A DNA stretch of 51,233 nucleotides from Neoconidiobolus thromboides FSU 785 (GCA_025603075.1 MU626399.1:1-51233), one strand, 5' to 3'. Positions 24,488 to 36,192 are shown, counted from the stretch's first letter. The notes: generated by a model from the sequence alone, not told the origin. Numbers and translations: made by a program.

Positions 24488-26033
24488 AATGAGGGCGCCG
24501 ATTGAGGTTTTATTAAAAGGTTTAATTCTCGTAGCTTAAAAGGAGTAGTTAAATAACATGTTTATCTGTTTTATTAGATATATAAATCATAGCATGAATG
24601 AAATCACTTTATAAAGGATTTTCTTGGCATTTTTTGATTTAATTAAAATACTAATATTAATTAATATATTAATCATGATTTTTCTCATTTGAGATTCTAT
24701 AGTTTATTTTTGAAGCCATTTAAGTTATTCAATGTTTTGTTTCCATTTATTTAGCACCATTTATTATTATAAATTAAGCTTCAGTATATAAATAATTGTA
24801 TCAAATGTTTTGGTTGTATATGCAGCATTTAAAGCAAATTAAAGTGTTGTTAATTTGGGGTGCATTGACTCTAATTCTATCATTTTTATGATTTGTACCT
24901 TTTCTATCTGGGATTAAGGTTATGGATATTTAATAATAGTTTTATATAAGCTAATAAAATAAAAATAGTAAACCATAAATGTAGTCAGCTGCTTTTTTAT
25001 AGCCTCACATTTAAACTCTTTTAATGGTTGTGTAGTTAGGTTCAAATACGATAACGTAATGACTTTCACAACTTTGAATTAACCTTGCTTGAGTTAGAAT
25101 TTTTTTAAATTAGGATACATAAAATCTTTTTTTAGAAGCCATAATAATTTATTGAAGTAAAAATAAGTAAAAAAGTTTAAAACTTTCATTATTTTGAGTG
25201 AAATTATAAAATTTAATTTTATTATATTGATTTTAAATCTCAATAGAAGAATGAGATTAAAGTGCTGTTTAGACATAAAATTATTCAATTTAATTTAATT
25301 TAAATCTGATTACACGTTTTCTAATAAAACTTGGTTTTTCTATTTGGCTGAGTTATTTTCAAGGCTAATAACTTTTCTAAATACGATAGTCTTCAATATT
25401 AGGCATTTTTCTATCTGCTATTGTAAAGGAATAGACTAATATTTATAAAATGACAAAACAATATTTTAAAAAAAAGTGACACATCAAAAATAAGCCAATG
25501 TAGGATAATTTTTTATCATTCTTTATTACTTCATACTAAAATTTGTTGTATTTAATCTTTTGATCCATTTTAGTTTTTGGGTGACACAAATATGATTTCG
25601 TCGCTTTTCACTCCAGTATTAAATGTTCCCTACAAAAGCGCAAGGTCAAAAGTAATGCTTGTAGCTCCGCTACAACTTGTTTTTGGTTTCATTTTACAAA
25701 TAAGGTTATACAAATTCCTGCATTTAATAAAGTTATAAATTTATGTTAAGTCAGTTATTTTACAGAATACCGGAAGTTTATTTTTTTAAAAGGTATCTTT
25801 CGTTTATTAGACTATATATAAAAAATGGTAAAGTTGATTTGTTTCAGGGTTAGAAACCTATTGAGCGTACCATAAAAAAGCTAGTACTTTTTAATAAGCA
25901 AACCTTCCTTTAACCTTCCGAGAATTGGTACCCAAAGAGTTGACCAATAAATTATCTATTGCCCAGGAAATTTTAAAAAAGATATAAATAGCATAAAACT
26001 AAACATCCTTATAAAGATAAAAATAAGTCAAAG
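24488..26033. other. Spacer between receptor copies 3 and 4
   Basis: About 1.5 kb without a gene. A block at about 24817 (TATATGCAGCATTTAAAGC, then a T/G-rich stretch GGGGTGCATTGACTC) matches the 3' spacers of copies 1 and 4. The part from about 25800 onward (AACCTTCC...ACCCAAAGAGTTGACCAATAAATTATCT) matches the upstream blocks of copies 2 and 5. Confidence 0.6.
25983..25990 (+). promoter_or_regulatory. TATA-like element of receptor copy 4
   Basis: TATAAATA within GATATAAATAGCATAAAA, 51 bp before the ATG. The same or a very similar string stands 37-64 bp before the other array members (for example at 30650 and, as GATGTAAATAGCATTAA, near 28003), which argues for function rather than AT-rich chance. 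Confidence 0.5.
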
Positions 26034-26957
26034 ATGGATGCCGCCACCATTTATTATTACTGTTCAGTAGTATTTAGTATAAATATTATCATCATATGCT
26101 TTTTGTTGATTTTATTTGCATCACGAATCCCAACTAAAAGTAACGATGTTAAACTCATCATTTTGATAGGGACCATAGAACTGTTAATACCAATATTGAC
26201 TTCAACGGATCCTATCTATACACTTGTAAATGGTGAAAAGGTAATATATAATCTTACTGCTTGCACAGTTACTGGATTTTTCTATGAAATTGTCGCTTTT
26301 TATGAAATTATATTCAATGCTTTTTTGGCTATTGAACGTGTATTAATTTTTAGGAAGTCTAAAATACTAAAGCTAGTTTATTGGGTACTAGCTATCAATT
26401 CAATCATATTCTTAATCCTACTTATCACATGCTCAGCGCTTCGAATGTTTATGCATGGATCTACTAGGCACATTTGTCTTCTTGATGCGGCAAATTACGC
26501 TTTAGCTGCATTCACTCATCTCTTTAGAGATTTCAACTGCCTTAGTGGGGTACTTGTGTGCCTCTATTGCTATTATGAGATATCCAAAGAAGTAAATGGG
26601 TTTCGGAAAGTACAGAATAATGGGTTTGAATTAAGCACCAAGCAAAAAGAGAGATCTAAAGAATACCAACTTGCCATCATTAAAACCTATATAAGCCTAA
26701 CAGTGTATGGAATATTTATGCTTACTGCAAATCTAGTGTTTCCTACCGAAGTGGTATTGAAAATTTTAGATAAGCCGAGATTTACTCCAGTTATTGATCC
26801 TCTTCATTATATAGGGCTTACCTGTACATGTGTGGGATTCATCGCCAATACTGCACTGATTTTATTTTTCCATACTGGGATTAGGCATGAGGCTGAAAAA
26901 TTTTATGAACAGATAAAAGGGTTTTATCAAAAGGTGAATAAGGGATGGCATGAATGA
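26034..26957 (+). CDS. Rhodopsin-like seven-transmembrane receptor, array copy 4
   Basis: Intronless, 307 residues, slightly longer than its siblings at the C-terminus (extra VNKGWHE). Cysteines 77 and 148 are conserved. The helix-3 end is FNAFLAIERVLIFRKSK, with the ER pair intact. The inner loop after helix 5 reads YYEISKEVNGFRKVQ, and the tail is FHTGIRHEAEKF. In the stretch where other copies have the T-run, this gene uses GGATTTTTCTAT, so the run is broken by a C. The upstream region has the best TATA-like motif of the array. Likely a functional surface receptor; ligand unknown. Confidence 0.85.
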   Translation: MDAATIYYYCSVVFSINIIIICFLLILFASRIPTKSNDVKLIILIGTIELLIPILTSTDPIYTLVNGEKVIYNLTACTVTGFFYEIVAFYEIIFNAFLAIERVLIFRKSKILKLVYWVLAINSIIFLILLITCSALRMFMHGSTRHICLLDAANYALAAFTHLFRDFNCLSGVLVCLYCYYEISKEVNGFRKVQNNGFELSTKQKERSKEYQLAIIKTYISLTVYGIFMLTANLVFPTEVVLKILDKPRFTPVIDPLHYIGLTCTCVGFIANTALILFFHTGIRHEAEKFYEQIKGFYQKVNKGWHE

Positions 26958-28062
26958 AATATTTTTCTAGAGAGATTGTTCTCTCACTGTTTGAAAACGA
27001 GTCACTGATTGATGCATTTGGAGTTTATCTTGAATAAAATACAATGGTTATTGAGTTTGCCTTTATTTTTTTCTGGCTTTTTATGATTCAACCAAAATAA
27101 GCATCAGTATAATAGAGTACTTGATTTTAAATTTTCTCATTTTCAGATCCCATAGTTTATATTTTTAGGTCATCTGAATTATTTAATAACTTCTTATTAG
27201 CATCTGCCTGATGTCGTTTGCTATTATAAATCAAACTATAAGCTCGAACAGCTATACCAAATGTTCTATATATGCAGCATTTTCAAAGCAATTTAAGATG
27301 TTACGATTGTGGTGCATTAGCTTCATTTTTGTCATTTTTATGCTTTGTAATTATATTTGAGGAATTAAGGTTGTAGACATTTAAAAATATATTTATACAA
27401 ATTAATAAAATCAAAGTAACAAACTATAAGGCTAGTTAGCAAAATTTCTACAATCTCTTATTCATTCTTATTTTTAATAACTGTAGATCTGGCACAATTT
27501 GTATTTTAGTTCTATTCTATCTGTAAAATTTGTGGAAATTCCTATATTTTAATGGAAATTTTAAAAGTCAACTATTAAAGTGGATTTTTTTAAAAAGAAT
27601 GAACTTTGTATGTTAAACCTTTATCCAAAATTGTAGCATAGATTAATTTTTGACTTGAAAGCCTATTTGAGTGCAGCTTACCAGATAAGTACTCTTTACC
27701 AGGTAACCTCTTTGGCATTCCAAAGACTTGAGCCTCAAATTTTGGTTGATTGGAAGTTTCACATATAATTGAAAATTAAACCATCAAATCGATAGTCATA
27801 AAATAGGCTGGTTTCTTTGATTACCATATATATGTTAGACTAATCCAGTTCTTTTATACCGAAATTGTTTATTATGAGCCTGACACCCGGTTTAGCCTAG
27901 TTAAGCAAAAAAAATTGACTCAACTGAGCAAATTTTTTCAAAGAACTTGGTAATCAAAAGGTTGATTAATAAATTATCTTACCTAAACAATTGTATAAAA
28001 AAGATGTAAATAGCATTAAGGAGAAACTTTCAGTTTTTTTAATAAACAACTTTAATTTTTAA
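26958..28062. other. Spacer between receptor copies 4 and 5
   Basis: No gene. Again carries the array 3' block (TATATGCAGCATTTTCAAAGCAA near 27271) and the array 5' block (AAAGACTTGAGC near 27720, GGTTGATTAATAAATTATCTTACC near 27960). Confidence 0.6.
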
Positions 28063-28965
28063 ATGGATATCGCTACTTTTTTTTATAATTTCTCAATAAC
28101 ACTTAATGTGTTTATTATTATCACCTGTTTGTTATTGACATTGTTTGCAACACGAGCTCTAATTAAAAAAAATGATATCAAACTTATTATTTTGATTGCT
28201 AATTTAGAACTGTTAATAGCAATTTTACTGATAGTCGATTACATTTACACTCAAGTAACCAGAAATAAATTTATCTTAAATCATACTGCTTGTACACTCA
28301 CTGGGTTTTTTTATGAGGTTATTGCTTATTTAGAGGTTTTGTCCAATGCTTTTTTGGCTATTGAACTTTTGTTAGTATATAAAAAGTCCAAAGTGATAAG
28401 AATAGTTAAACGGATCTTGTTTATCAGTTCAATTATTTTTTTCATTCTACTGACTGTATGCATGGCAATTGGTGCCTTTATACGCGGATCTACAAATTAT
28501 ATTTGCCATCTTAATGTAGCTAATTATACCTTAGCTGCATTCACTTATTTCTTTAGAGACTTTGTTTGCGTTTCTACAGTACTAATAATCATATATTGCT
28601 ATTATGAGACATCTAAAAAAGTGAACAGGTTTCGAAAAGTGCATGATATAGAAATTAAATTAAGTATCAGTCATAAAAAAAGATACAGAGAGTCCGAGGT
28701 CGCAATCACTAAAAACTATATAAGCTTAACAGCGTATGGGCTATTGATGTTTATTGGAAATATATTGTTTTCTATTGAAACAATATTAGCTTGTTTAAAC
28801 AAAGCGAGATTTATTAATGCCATTGATCCCTTACATCATGTGGGACTTATCTTTTTTGGTTTTGGTTTTTTTGCTAATACTACATTGATCTTGTTCTTTC
28901 ATACTGGTATTAAGCATGAGGCTGAAGAGTTTCGAGAGCAGGTTAAAAAAATCTTTAAGAAATAA
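28063..28965 (+). CDS. Rhodopsin-like seven-transmembrane receptor, array copy 5, altered helix-3 motif
   Basis: Intronless and complete, 300 residues, with seven hydrophobic segments and both presumed disulfide cysteines (77 and 148). Its helix-3 end reads AFLAIELLLVYKKSK: the arginine of the ER pair present in copies 1, 2 and 4 is leucine here. In class A receptors that arginine is central to G-protein activation, so this copy may be impaired, constitutive or evolving under weaker constraint; that is inference. The inner loops are also more diverged (EVAITKNYISLTAYG). The reading frame is open from start to stop. Confidence 0.82.
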   Translation: MDIATFFYNFSITLNVFIIITCLLLTLFATRALIKKNDIKLIILIANLELLIAILLIVDYIYTQVTRNKFILNHTACTLTGFFYEVIAYLEVLSNAFLAIELLLVYKKSKVIRIVKRILFISSIIFFILLTVCMAIGAFIRGSTNYICHLNVANYTLAAFTYFFRDFVCVSTVLIIIYCYYETSKKVNRFRKVHDIEIKLSISHKKRYRESEVAITKNYISLTAYGLLMFIGNILFSIETILACLNKARFINAIDPLHHVGLIFFGFGFFANTTLILFFHTGIKHEAEEFREQVKKIFKK

Positions 28966-29454
28966 TTGATAGTGATGATATGAGTGTAAGGTATCCTACT
29001 GAAAAGATTGCTAATTAATATGCTCGACAATTTTATATTCAATAAAATATTAATGATTATCAACATTACTTTTGTAATTCACTTTTATTTTCTTATATTC
29101 GATTCAAACAATTATCATAATTAATATAGAAATCTAATTCTAGCTTTTCTTAGATTTGATAATTTATATTTTAGAATGTTTGAAGTATCTAAATACTTTG
29201 CTTTATAAACCTTTTACAATGTTAAATAATTACACTTTTTTTAGCATCTTTATAGTAGATTAAAGGCCTATAAATTAGGTTTTATCGTTTAAAATTGTCA
29301 TCTTCTATGTTTTACTTATTTCTATTTAGATAATTAAAAATGTTGTATTTAAAAAATCATCATGTATGTTTCAATAAGATAAAAATAATAGAGTATATAC
29401 ATTTTGAAAAAATTAGATTTTTCATTTTAACATAAATCCGCGAGTTGGGTAAAT

Positions 29455-29553
29455 GGGGATGTGTTTTTGTATTTAAGAATTTTACTAGCAATTTTTCCAC
29501 TCAAATAGCGCTTAAAAGGTGGAAAAAGTAATGAAGCCAAAAAAAACATCCCC
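29455..29553 (+). mobile_element. Short foldback element (MITE-like), AAAT duplication
   Basis: About 99 bp, left GGGGATGTGTTTTTG, right CAAAAAAAACATCCCC. AAAT at 29451-29454 and again at 29554-29557 is a direct 4-bp repeat that cannot be part of an inverted end, so it is informative for target-site duplication. Forward orientation and close to consensus. Confidence 0.93.
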
Positions 29554-30649
29554 AAATAGTTAATCAAATTAATAAAACAAAATTGAGCAAAACTGAATTG
29601 CTATATAATATTTTTAAACAAGTTAATCTAAAATTGTATTAAATTTCTAAAGATTTAAAATTTTAAGCATTTTTTGTTTTCTTGTTATCTTTCATAATCT
29701 AACTGACACATTAATTTTTTACCATCCACATCTAACATTTTTCTGAGTTCTGATGTTTTATTTTATTATTTGCTTAAATATATAGCCATATTATATAAAG
29801 ACTGCTCAATTCTTTTGAAAATGGTGGAAGGTTGATTAGTTGAGTTTTTTCAACTATGCTCATTTTATTTTTTAATAGTTGTATAGCTTTGAGACTGACA
29901 TGCAATGGTCAACGTTTTTATCAGCAACAAGTTAAGTTTTTTGGAATTCGTTAAATTTTTATAAACAGACTTGCATATGGTCAATAATTAATAGTTAGAA
30001 TCCACTACCATTTGTAGTTTGGTTTTATTTACAACTTGTATAAAATTAGTATTTTAATAGCAAATTCAAAAAACTACAAATAAAGGATTATTTAAAATAC
30101 GTATTTAAAGAACTTATTTCCTTTATGAGAGTTTTTTCTAAAATGATAATATTGAATTATTTCGTGTTTGAAAACTTCCTTGAGTGCAATTAACTAACAG
30201 GTTCTTTGGTAGGTAATCTCCTATTTAGCTCTACAAAGACTTCAAGCTAGGCTTTAGCTGAGAAAGGATTCTTAAGCATAATAAACAAATCCTGTTTTTA
30301 AAGCAATAACTACGAGATAGATCTAAATAATAAATAATATGTTATCCAAAAAATTAAATAAAACAGAATAGGTATGCTTTTTTTGTCTAAAGGATTTAAA
30401 TAAACTTTTTGTTAAGCTGTTCGGTAGCTTCGTCACCCTTTAACCCAAATAAGAACATATAAAACATACGATTGCGATACCAGTAAGGATTTGCTTAAAA
30501 ATCATCTTGTTTTTAAATTTTAAAAACATATACTGCTTCAACCAACAATTATTACTTTTAAAGCCCATGAAAGAGTGCTGAGATATAGTGAATGACTTGA
30601 TAGCTCCTTTATTGCATAAAAATGTACAAAAAACCAAAAGACATCTGGA

Positions 30650-30657
30650 TATAAATA
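30650..30657 (+). promoter_or_regulatory. TATA-like element of receptor copy 6
   Basis: TATAAATA within GGATATAAATAGCAATAAAG, 37 bp before the former start codon of the broken copy. Kept from the array promoter although the gene is dead. Confidence 0.4.
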
Positions 30658-30686
30658 GCAATAAAGAACAACTTTTTTGTTTTGGA

Positions 30687-31572
30687 ATGAATAGCTATAT
30701 CTTGTACATCGCCATAATATTTAGTGTATCTGTTGTTATCAAATGTTCCTTATTGTTATTATTTATAACTTGGATCTCAATCAAAAAGAAGGAGACTGAG
30801 CTCACCGTTATAATTACCAGTTTGGAACTCTTAATACCAATCTTGGTGATAACAGATTCTATCTACACTCAATTGGCTGATGAAAAAATAACATTCGATG
30901 TCATTAGATGTATTATCAGTAGCTTTTTTATGCTTTCATCCTCTAATTTGAAGTTATATTCAATGCTTTATTGGCTGTTGAGTGTGTATTAATATCTAAA
31001 AAGTATGGAGTAATAAAGGCAGCTTTTTGGATCTTAGTTACTAACTCAGCCATTTACTTGATCCTTCTAATTATGTATGCGACAATTGGCACCTGTATAC
31101 ATTCAGCTACCAATTTCCATCTCATATTGGCGTGAAAGCACTTTCCTTGGCTACCTTTACCTATTTTTTTAGAGTTTCTAATTGTCTTGGTAATCACAAT
31201 AACCTATTATTATTATCGGATATCCAAGAAAGCGAGTGAGTTTCGAAAAATATGGAAAGCGAAACTCGATTGAACTTTGGTTATAAAGCAGCAACTAAAG
31301 ATCTTCTGGTTGTTATCATTAAGACCTGTATAATTTTGTCAGTATATGGAACATTAATGGTTGTTGGAAATGTCCTGTTTTTATTGAAATAGCATTAAAT
31401 TATTTGGATGTAGCGGGATTTGGAAATCTCGCTGATTCTCTTCAACTTATTGCAATTATTCTTTATGATTTGGGGTTTGGGGTTTTTTGTTAATACTCAG
31501 TTAATTTTGTTTTTACATGCTATAATTAAACATGAAGCAACAAAGTTCTGGGAAGAGATCAAAGCATTTTAA
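30687..31572 (+). pseudogene. Broken seven-transmembrane receptor, array copy 6
   Basis: Helices 1 and 2 read in frame (ITSLELLIPILVITDSIYTQ). At the FFY run before helix 3 there are six T where copies 1, 2 and 5 have seven, the same shortening as in copy 3. After that shift an additional in-frame TAA (CTC TAA TTT GAA) interrupts helix 3. Further indels and stops follow in the outer loop after helix 4 and in helices 6-7. Recognisable remains such as LLAVECVLISKKYG, YYYRISKKASEF and a decayed tail (HAIIKHEATKFWEEIKAF) keep the order of the family. ER has become EC. The copy is clearly inactivated. Confidence 0.85.
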
Positions 31573-33096
31573 AAAAGGTAATATAACAATGGGAAGCGTG
31601 AGTCTATATTTTGGTCAATTTCAAATAATTTTAGCTTATACAATTGATGCTCAATCAATATAGTTTTTTTTAAAAATAGAACTGTCTATTTACAATATTT
31701 AATATAATTAAGAAAAAAACATTACGCAACTCTTTGAATATTAACAAAAGGATGAAAAAGTGACCAGCATAAACTTATTTTTGTCTATCACCATAATAGC
31801 AACCGCTAGAGATATTTTGTTGAAGGGTTTAATTCTTATTGCTTAAAAGAGTTACCAACTAATACATTTATCTGTTTTATGCTAAAAAATATATAGTAAT
31901 AGATACACAGGCTTGTATAAATAATCTTTTAGTATTTTTTATAACAAGTTAAAAGATATGATAACATTAATGAGACATTTTGAATCTAATTCTTCTTATT
32001 TAAATCCCATAATTATTTTTTATAATATTTTCATTTTTGTTGTATCTTAGTTATCATTTACTACTTTTTAATTTTTGGGAAATTATAATATCTTAATAAA
32101 AGTTTTTATGACTTTTAGAAAAACATTTCATAACTTTAGTCTTTTTGATAAAGAATTATTGGCTAGGTTATAAAATTATTACACTAAAATAATTTAAGTT
32201 TAGGTGTTATTTATCTCTATTAAAGACTATGGGATTCGACTTTTAAGGTGAGCTTTAGGTTCAAAATATATAATTACAATTTCATATTTGCTGATATAGT
32301 CTAAGAAAACTGCTATAACTTTGTACCTGTTTTTCGTTTTTTTTCTTGATACTATCACGGTTTTTACATCTTGTATAGAATAAACATATTATAAGTTATA
32401 ACGAGATGAAGTTTAAATAAATTTTCAGCTTTTAGGTATGGAAAGAACTTCCTGCTACAATCAACAATAGTTTTATTTTTAACTAAAAAACCAAAATTAA
32501 TCATAAAATGTTTTTATTTACTGATTTAGTTTAATAAATTTTCCATATATGGGACCTTAAGCTACAGTAAAAACGTTATAGAACAACCTATTAAATCCCA
32601 ATCTTTTATGGACATTAGTTTATAATAGCCTTATGTAAAAACATCACATCATCCATCACATTGAAATTAGAACTGTAGTAATTTTTTAAAATGAGACTCG
32701 AATTTTAAACTATTTGAATCAAGCAACTTTCTATAAGAATGGGCAAATCCAAAATCTAATAAAGCTGGAGTTTAAATCCTAAACTTAGCAATAATTTCAT
32801 ATTTACACTATGATTAACATTTATGAAAACTAAAACTAATCTTAAAAAAGTAACATTGTTTTATAGTTAAAATTACATAATAAGCCTTAATAAATTAAAA
32901 AAATAAACAAAATAAAGTTAAATAAATTTTATTAGAAAAAATACACAAATTTAGATTAGCAATAGAATAAAAATGGTCTATAATTCAACCATATCAAAAA
33001 AAACATTAAAAATAATTTTGAGAGAAGATATCATAAAAAAGCTAAGTTATGAATTATCTACGTCGACATCATAGCTTCCAAACATTCCTATTTACA
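31573..33096. other. Intergenic beyond the receptor array
   Basis: No gene seen. About 31790-31900 (GGGTTTAATTCTTATTGCTTAAAAGAG..., TTTATCTGTTTTAT) matches the 3' flank that directly follows broken copy 3 near 24500, here displaced by roughly 215 bp of unrelated sequence. The rest is AT-rich and unremarkable. The last part is the 3' region of the minus-strand transacylase gene. Confidence 0.5.
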
Positions 33097-34325
33097 CTAT
33101 AGTTGGGCTTGTAATTTCTTGGTGTCTAATTTAGTTTCATTAATATTAGAAGAGGCTTTACTATTCGTACCAAATTCACTTTCACATTCTGAAACAGTAG
33201 AAACACATCTTATCCAATCTAAAGGATAATCTTTACGTGCTAAGTTACCTAATACTTTACTAGGGCCAATGGCGATAAATCTATCCACACTATTTTGTTT
33301 ACAATATTGGATAGAATAATGCCATTGAACGGTACTATCAATTTGATGACTTAATAATTGTTTAATAATATACACTTGATCTTTGGCTTCTGTATCAATT
33401 GGTTTACCAGTAGCTCCAAAAATAACTGGGATATTAGGTTTTTGAATTTCAATCTTATTTAATGCTTCTTCAAAGGTAACACGAGATGGTTGCATTAGAC
33501 TACAATGAAAAGGGGCTGAAACAGGTAAATCAACAGCACGCGTAGCTATTTTCATTCTTTTAAGTTCTTGGGAAGCAAAATTAACGCCCTCTCTCGTACC
33601 AGATATGACAGACTGTAAATTAGAATTAATATTAGCGATTTCAGCTACTTCCCCATCAGCAAGTTGAGAACGTATTGTTACCATAGCATCTTCCAAATCC
33701 CTTAATCTATTTTTTGATAGTATTAAAGCACTCATTAAAACATCACGATTTTGTTCAGCAACACAGTTTTGCATAGCTTTACCACGGATACGTACCAATT
33801 GAGCAGCATCACTTAATTTAATAGAGTCTGTTGCTACAAGAGCTGAAAACTCACCAAGAGAATGCCCAAGTGCAAAGTTAGCTTGCTCTTTTAAATCAAA
33901 ACCAAACTCTTTTTGAAGTACATTTAAAATAGCGATTGATGTAGTTAATATAGCCGGTTGAGCATTTTCAGTTAATTTAAGCTTATTACAATCTCCTTCA
34001 AAGATTAACTCAGATAATTTAAAATTTAAAGCTTCATCAACTTCATGATAGACATCCCTTGCAGACTGATAATTATCATAAAAATCTTTACCCATACCAA
34101 TATACTGGGAACCTTGACCCGGGAATAAGATAGCACACTTGTGTGGTTTTCCAGCTTCTGAAGTCTATAATTTATTAGCTATAAATATTAAATCAACTTT
34201 AATAAATAACTTACCAACCATCTACGAGGTAAAAAGGTTTGCCTTGTTGAAGTGGATTGAAAGCTACGTCGATTAATCATAATCCATTGTTTTAATTGAT
34301 ATATATTATTTGTTCTTTTTATCAT
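33097..34325 (-). CDS. MCT1: Mitochondrial malonyl-CoA:ACP transacylase, 2 exons
   Basis: Exon 1 34325-34215 and exon 2 34164-33097 join in frame to 392 residues. Residues 1-37 are rich in Arg, Gln and Ser without acidic residues (RRSFQSTSTRQTFLPRRW), as in a mitochondrial presequence. The acyltransferase domain begins AILFPGQGSQYIGMGKDFY. The nucleophile is Ser at about 139 in GHSLGE, and the catalytic His is at about 257 in SAPFHC. The arginine that holds the malonyl carboxylate is in VRIRGKAMQ. GPSKVLGNLARK closes the fold. The enzyme moves malonyl from CoA to mitochondrial acyl carrier protein, feeding type II fatty acid synthesis and thus lipoic acid. Starting at the internal Met after GQGSQYIG would cut off the oxyanion motif and presequence, so the upstream exon is needed. 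Confidence 0.93.
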
Positions 34326-36192
34326 TTTATTTTATTATAGTTTATAAAACGTTTTATATAAATAAGTGAAGGTTATATATAAATTCTAAATATGTTCGAG
34401 AGTGTTAAATTTGAAAATTTTATTTAAGGAGAAATTGGCACCTATTTATATTCACAATGACTCACCACTTCATTTCCAAATAAAGTTTCAAACTTAGTTA
34501 AATTTCATCAAATAACATTTGAAAAAGTGATCTATAATTATCAAATAAAATCTAAAAATAGGGATAATAATCTTAATTGATTGGCCAAAATACTCAGGCT
34601 GGTAGTGTTTATATTTAGAAATACTAGTCATGACTTGAATCAGTTAACCAATGTTAAAACATTTCTAATAAAAACACGAATCAAATAAAGCGGAATTTTA
34701 ACTTTTTTAATGTATAAAAATCATTTTAAGCCTACAAAGTATAAATATAGCAGTTATGTTTCATGAATGAGAAATTTGGAGATGAAAATAAAATGAAGGT
34801 TGGGTTTAAAATAAAAAATATTTTTGCTTAAAGTGAATATTAAAAAAGATTTATTGGAAATTTTAAATTAACTATGAAATAATAGACTAATAGTATTATA
34901 TTTATTTCAACCATTTTATTACTTTAGGAAATTTTAATGCAGTAAATCGGGTAAATTTTCTCACTTCAAGTCAGTCCCACTTGATTGTTGATATTTTTTA
35001 ATGAAAATCTCCACTCAATAACTTATTATTCATTAAACTTACTATGTTTTTAAGCCTTTGAAAGGTTGAATATTTCATTAATTGATAGTCACTAGCTAAT
35101 AAATTCAATGTCTTAAATCATCATAAAGAATCATTATTGCCCAATGGTAACATCACTAATCCCTTATTTGTTACTATTTCAATGGAAGATGACATCATTT
35201 TCTAAGATGAAGGATAGCTTGGGATAATTAAAATTTCGCAAATTCTTTCCATCGATTGCAAAATTCAAAGCGAGAATCTTCTAGTCATGGAGTGATTGGC
35301 AATATTTTAACTGTATGCTTTGATAAACCAACACAATAGATAGTGCTCTCTTTGGTAATATGATAAATCACTAGGTTGAGGTTAGTAATTCATTTATAAT
35401 TTTAAAAGTATAGAGTATGAAATGTTATATTTGATTTCAATCAGCTAAAACTTTCACATTATTCATAAGGTTTTTAATTTCTTTAGTTTTTTTAATTCGG
35501 AAATTGAATCAAAACTTTAAAATTACTTAATCTTAGTATTATCAAACTAAACAATCTGTTTGATGTTATTATTTACTAAGGTTACTTTAGGCTAAATCTA
35601 GCTCAATAATAGCCTTTAAATAAAAGAAACAAATTAAAGTTGAATTTTGGATTTAGTGGAACTTAGTAAGTATAAACGATTTCATAACTAAAAGCTTGTT
35701 TGTTGATATTATTAGCTTATTAAATACTTGAATATTAGTTCAATTTAAATTAATTTTATAGATTTTAATTTAAATATATTCATATAAAGTAAGCTTGGTT
35801 TGAGTATTATGATTTTACTCTTTTGATTAGGAGTTAATGTATCCCTTTATCTCTTATCATATAATCAACGTGCTACTAATATATGTGTACTTATTTATAT
35901 TAATAATAATCAATTTATAGTTGTGAATAGAAAATTAAGATTTTAATAAATTGGCATTATAAAATGAAATAAGAACAAAGTATTTTAAATAGTCAATAAA
36001 TTAGTATTATAAAATGAAATAATAACTGCTATTTAATTTTTTTGTTAGAACCGTAGGACTGAGATTTATTTATTTGATTATTTATTGAATTAAATCATAA
36101 ATTAATTGAATTTATTGAATTTTCATGAATTTAAAAAGTTAACATAAATTACGTATAAGGCTTTGAAAATGTGTAAATTTCAAGTAGGTATT
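34326..36192. other. Long intergenic stretch, no gene seen
   Basis: AT-rich. It holds a pair of imperfect direct repeats at 35945-36026 and nothing else I can support. Around 35230-35350 the base composition is slightly less extreme and a short minus-strand frame could be a coding relic, but I cannot identify it. Confidence 0.45.
35945..36026 (+). repeat. Imperfect direct repeat, two 32-bp units
   Basis: Units at 35945-35976 and 35995-36026 share ATTATAAAATGAAATAA and differ at a few positions; the period is 50 bp. No associated gene. Confidence 0.7.

Larger units (their letters stand above)
28966..30686. other. Spacer between receptor copies 5 and 6
   Basis: About 1.7 kb. Contains one foldback element (29455-29553). 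Traces of the array flank blocks occur near 30170-30260 (AAAACTTCCTTGAGTGCAATTAACTAAC... and ACAAAGACTTCAAGC). No intact reading frame. Confidence 0.55.

Noticed and set aside
25094-25288. Minus-strand frame of 64 codons in the spacer before receptor copy 4
   Set aside because: Lys/Asn/Phe/Ile-rich translation typical of AT-rich noise; the equivalent spacers of other copies do not keep it.
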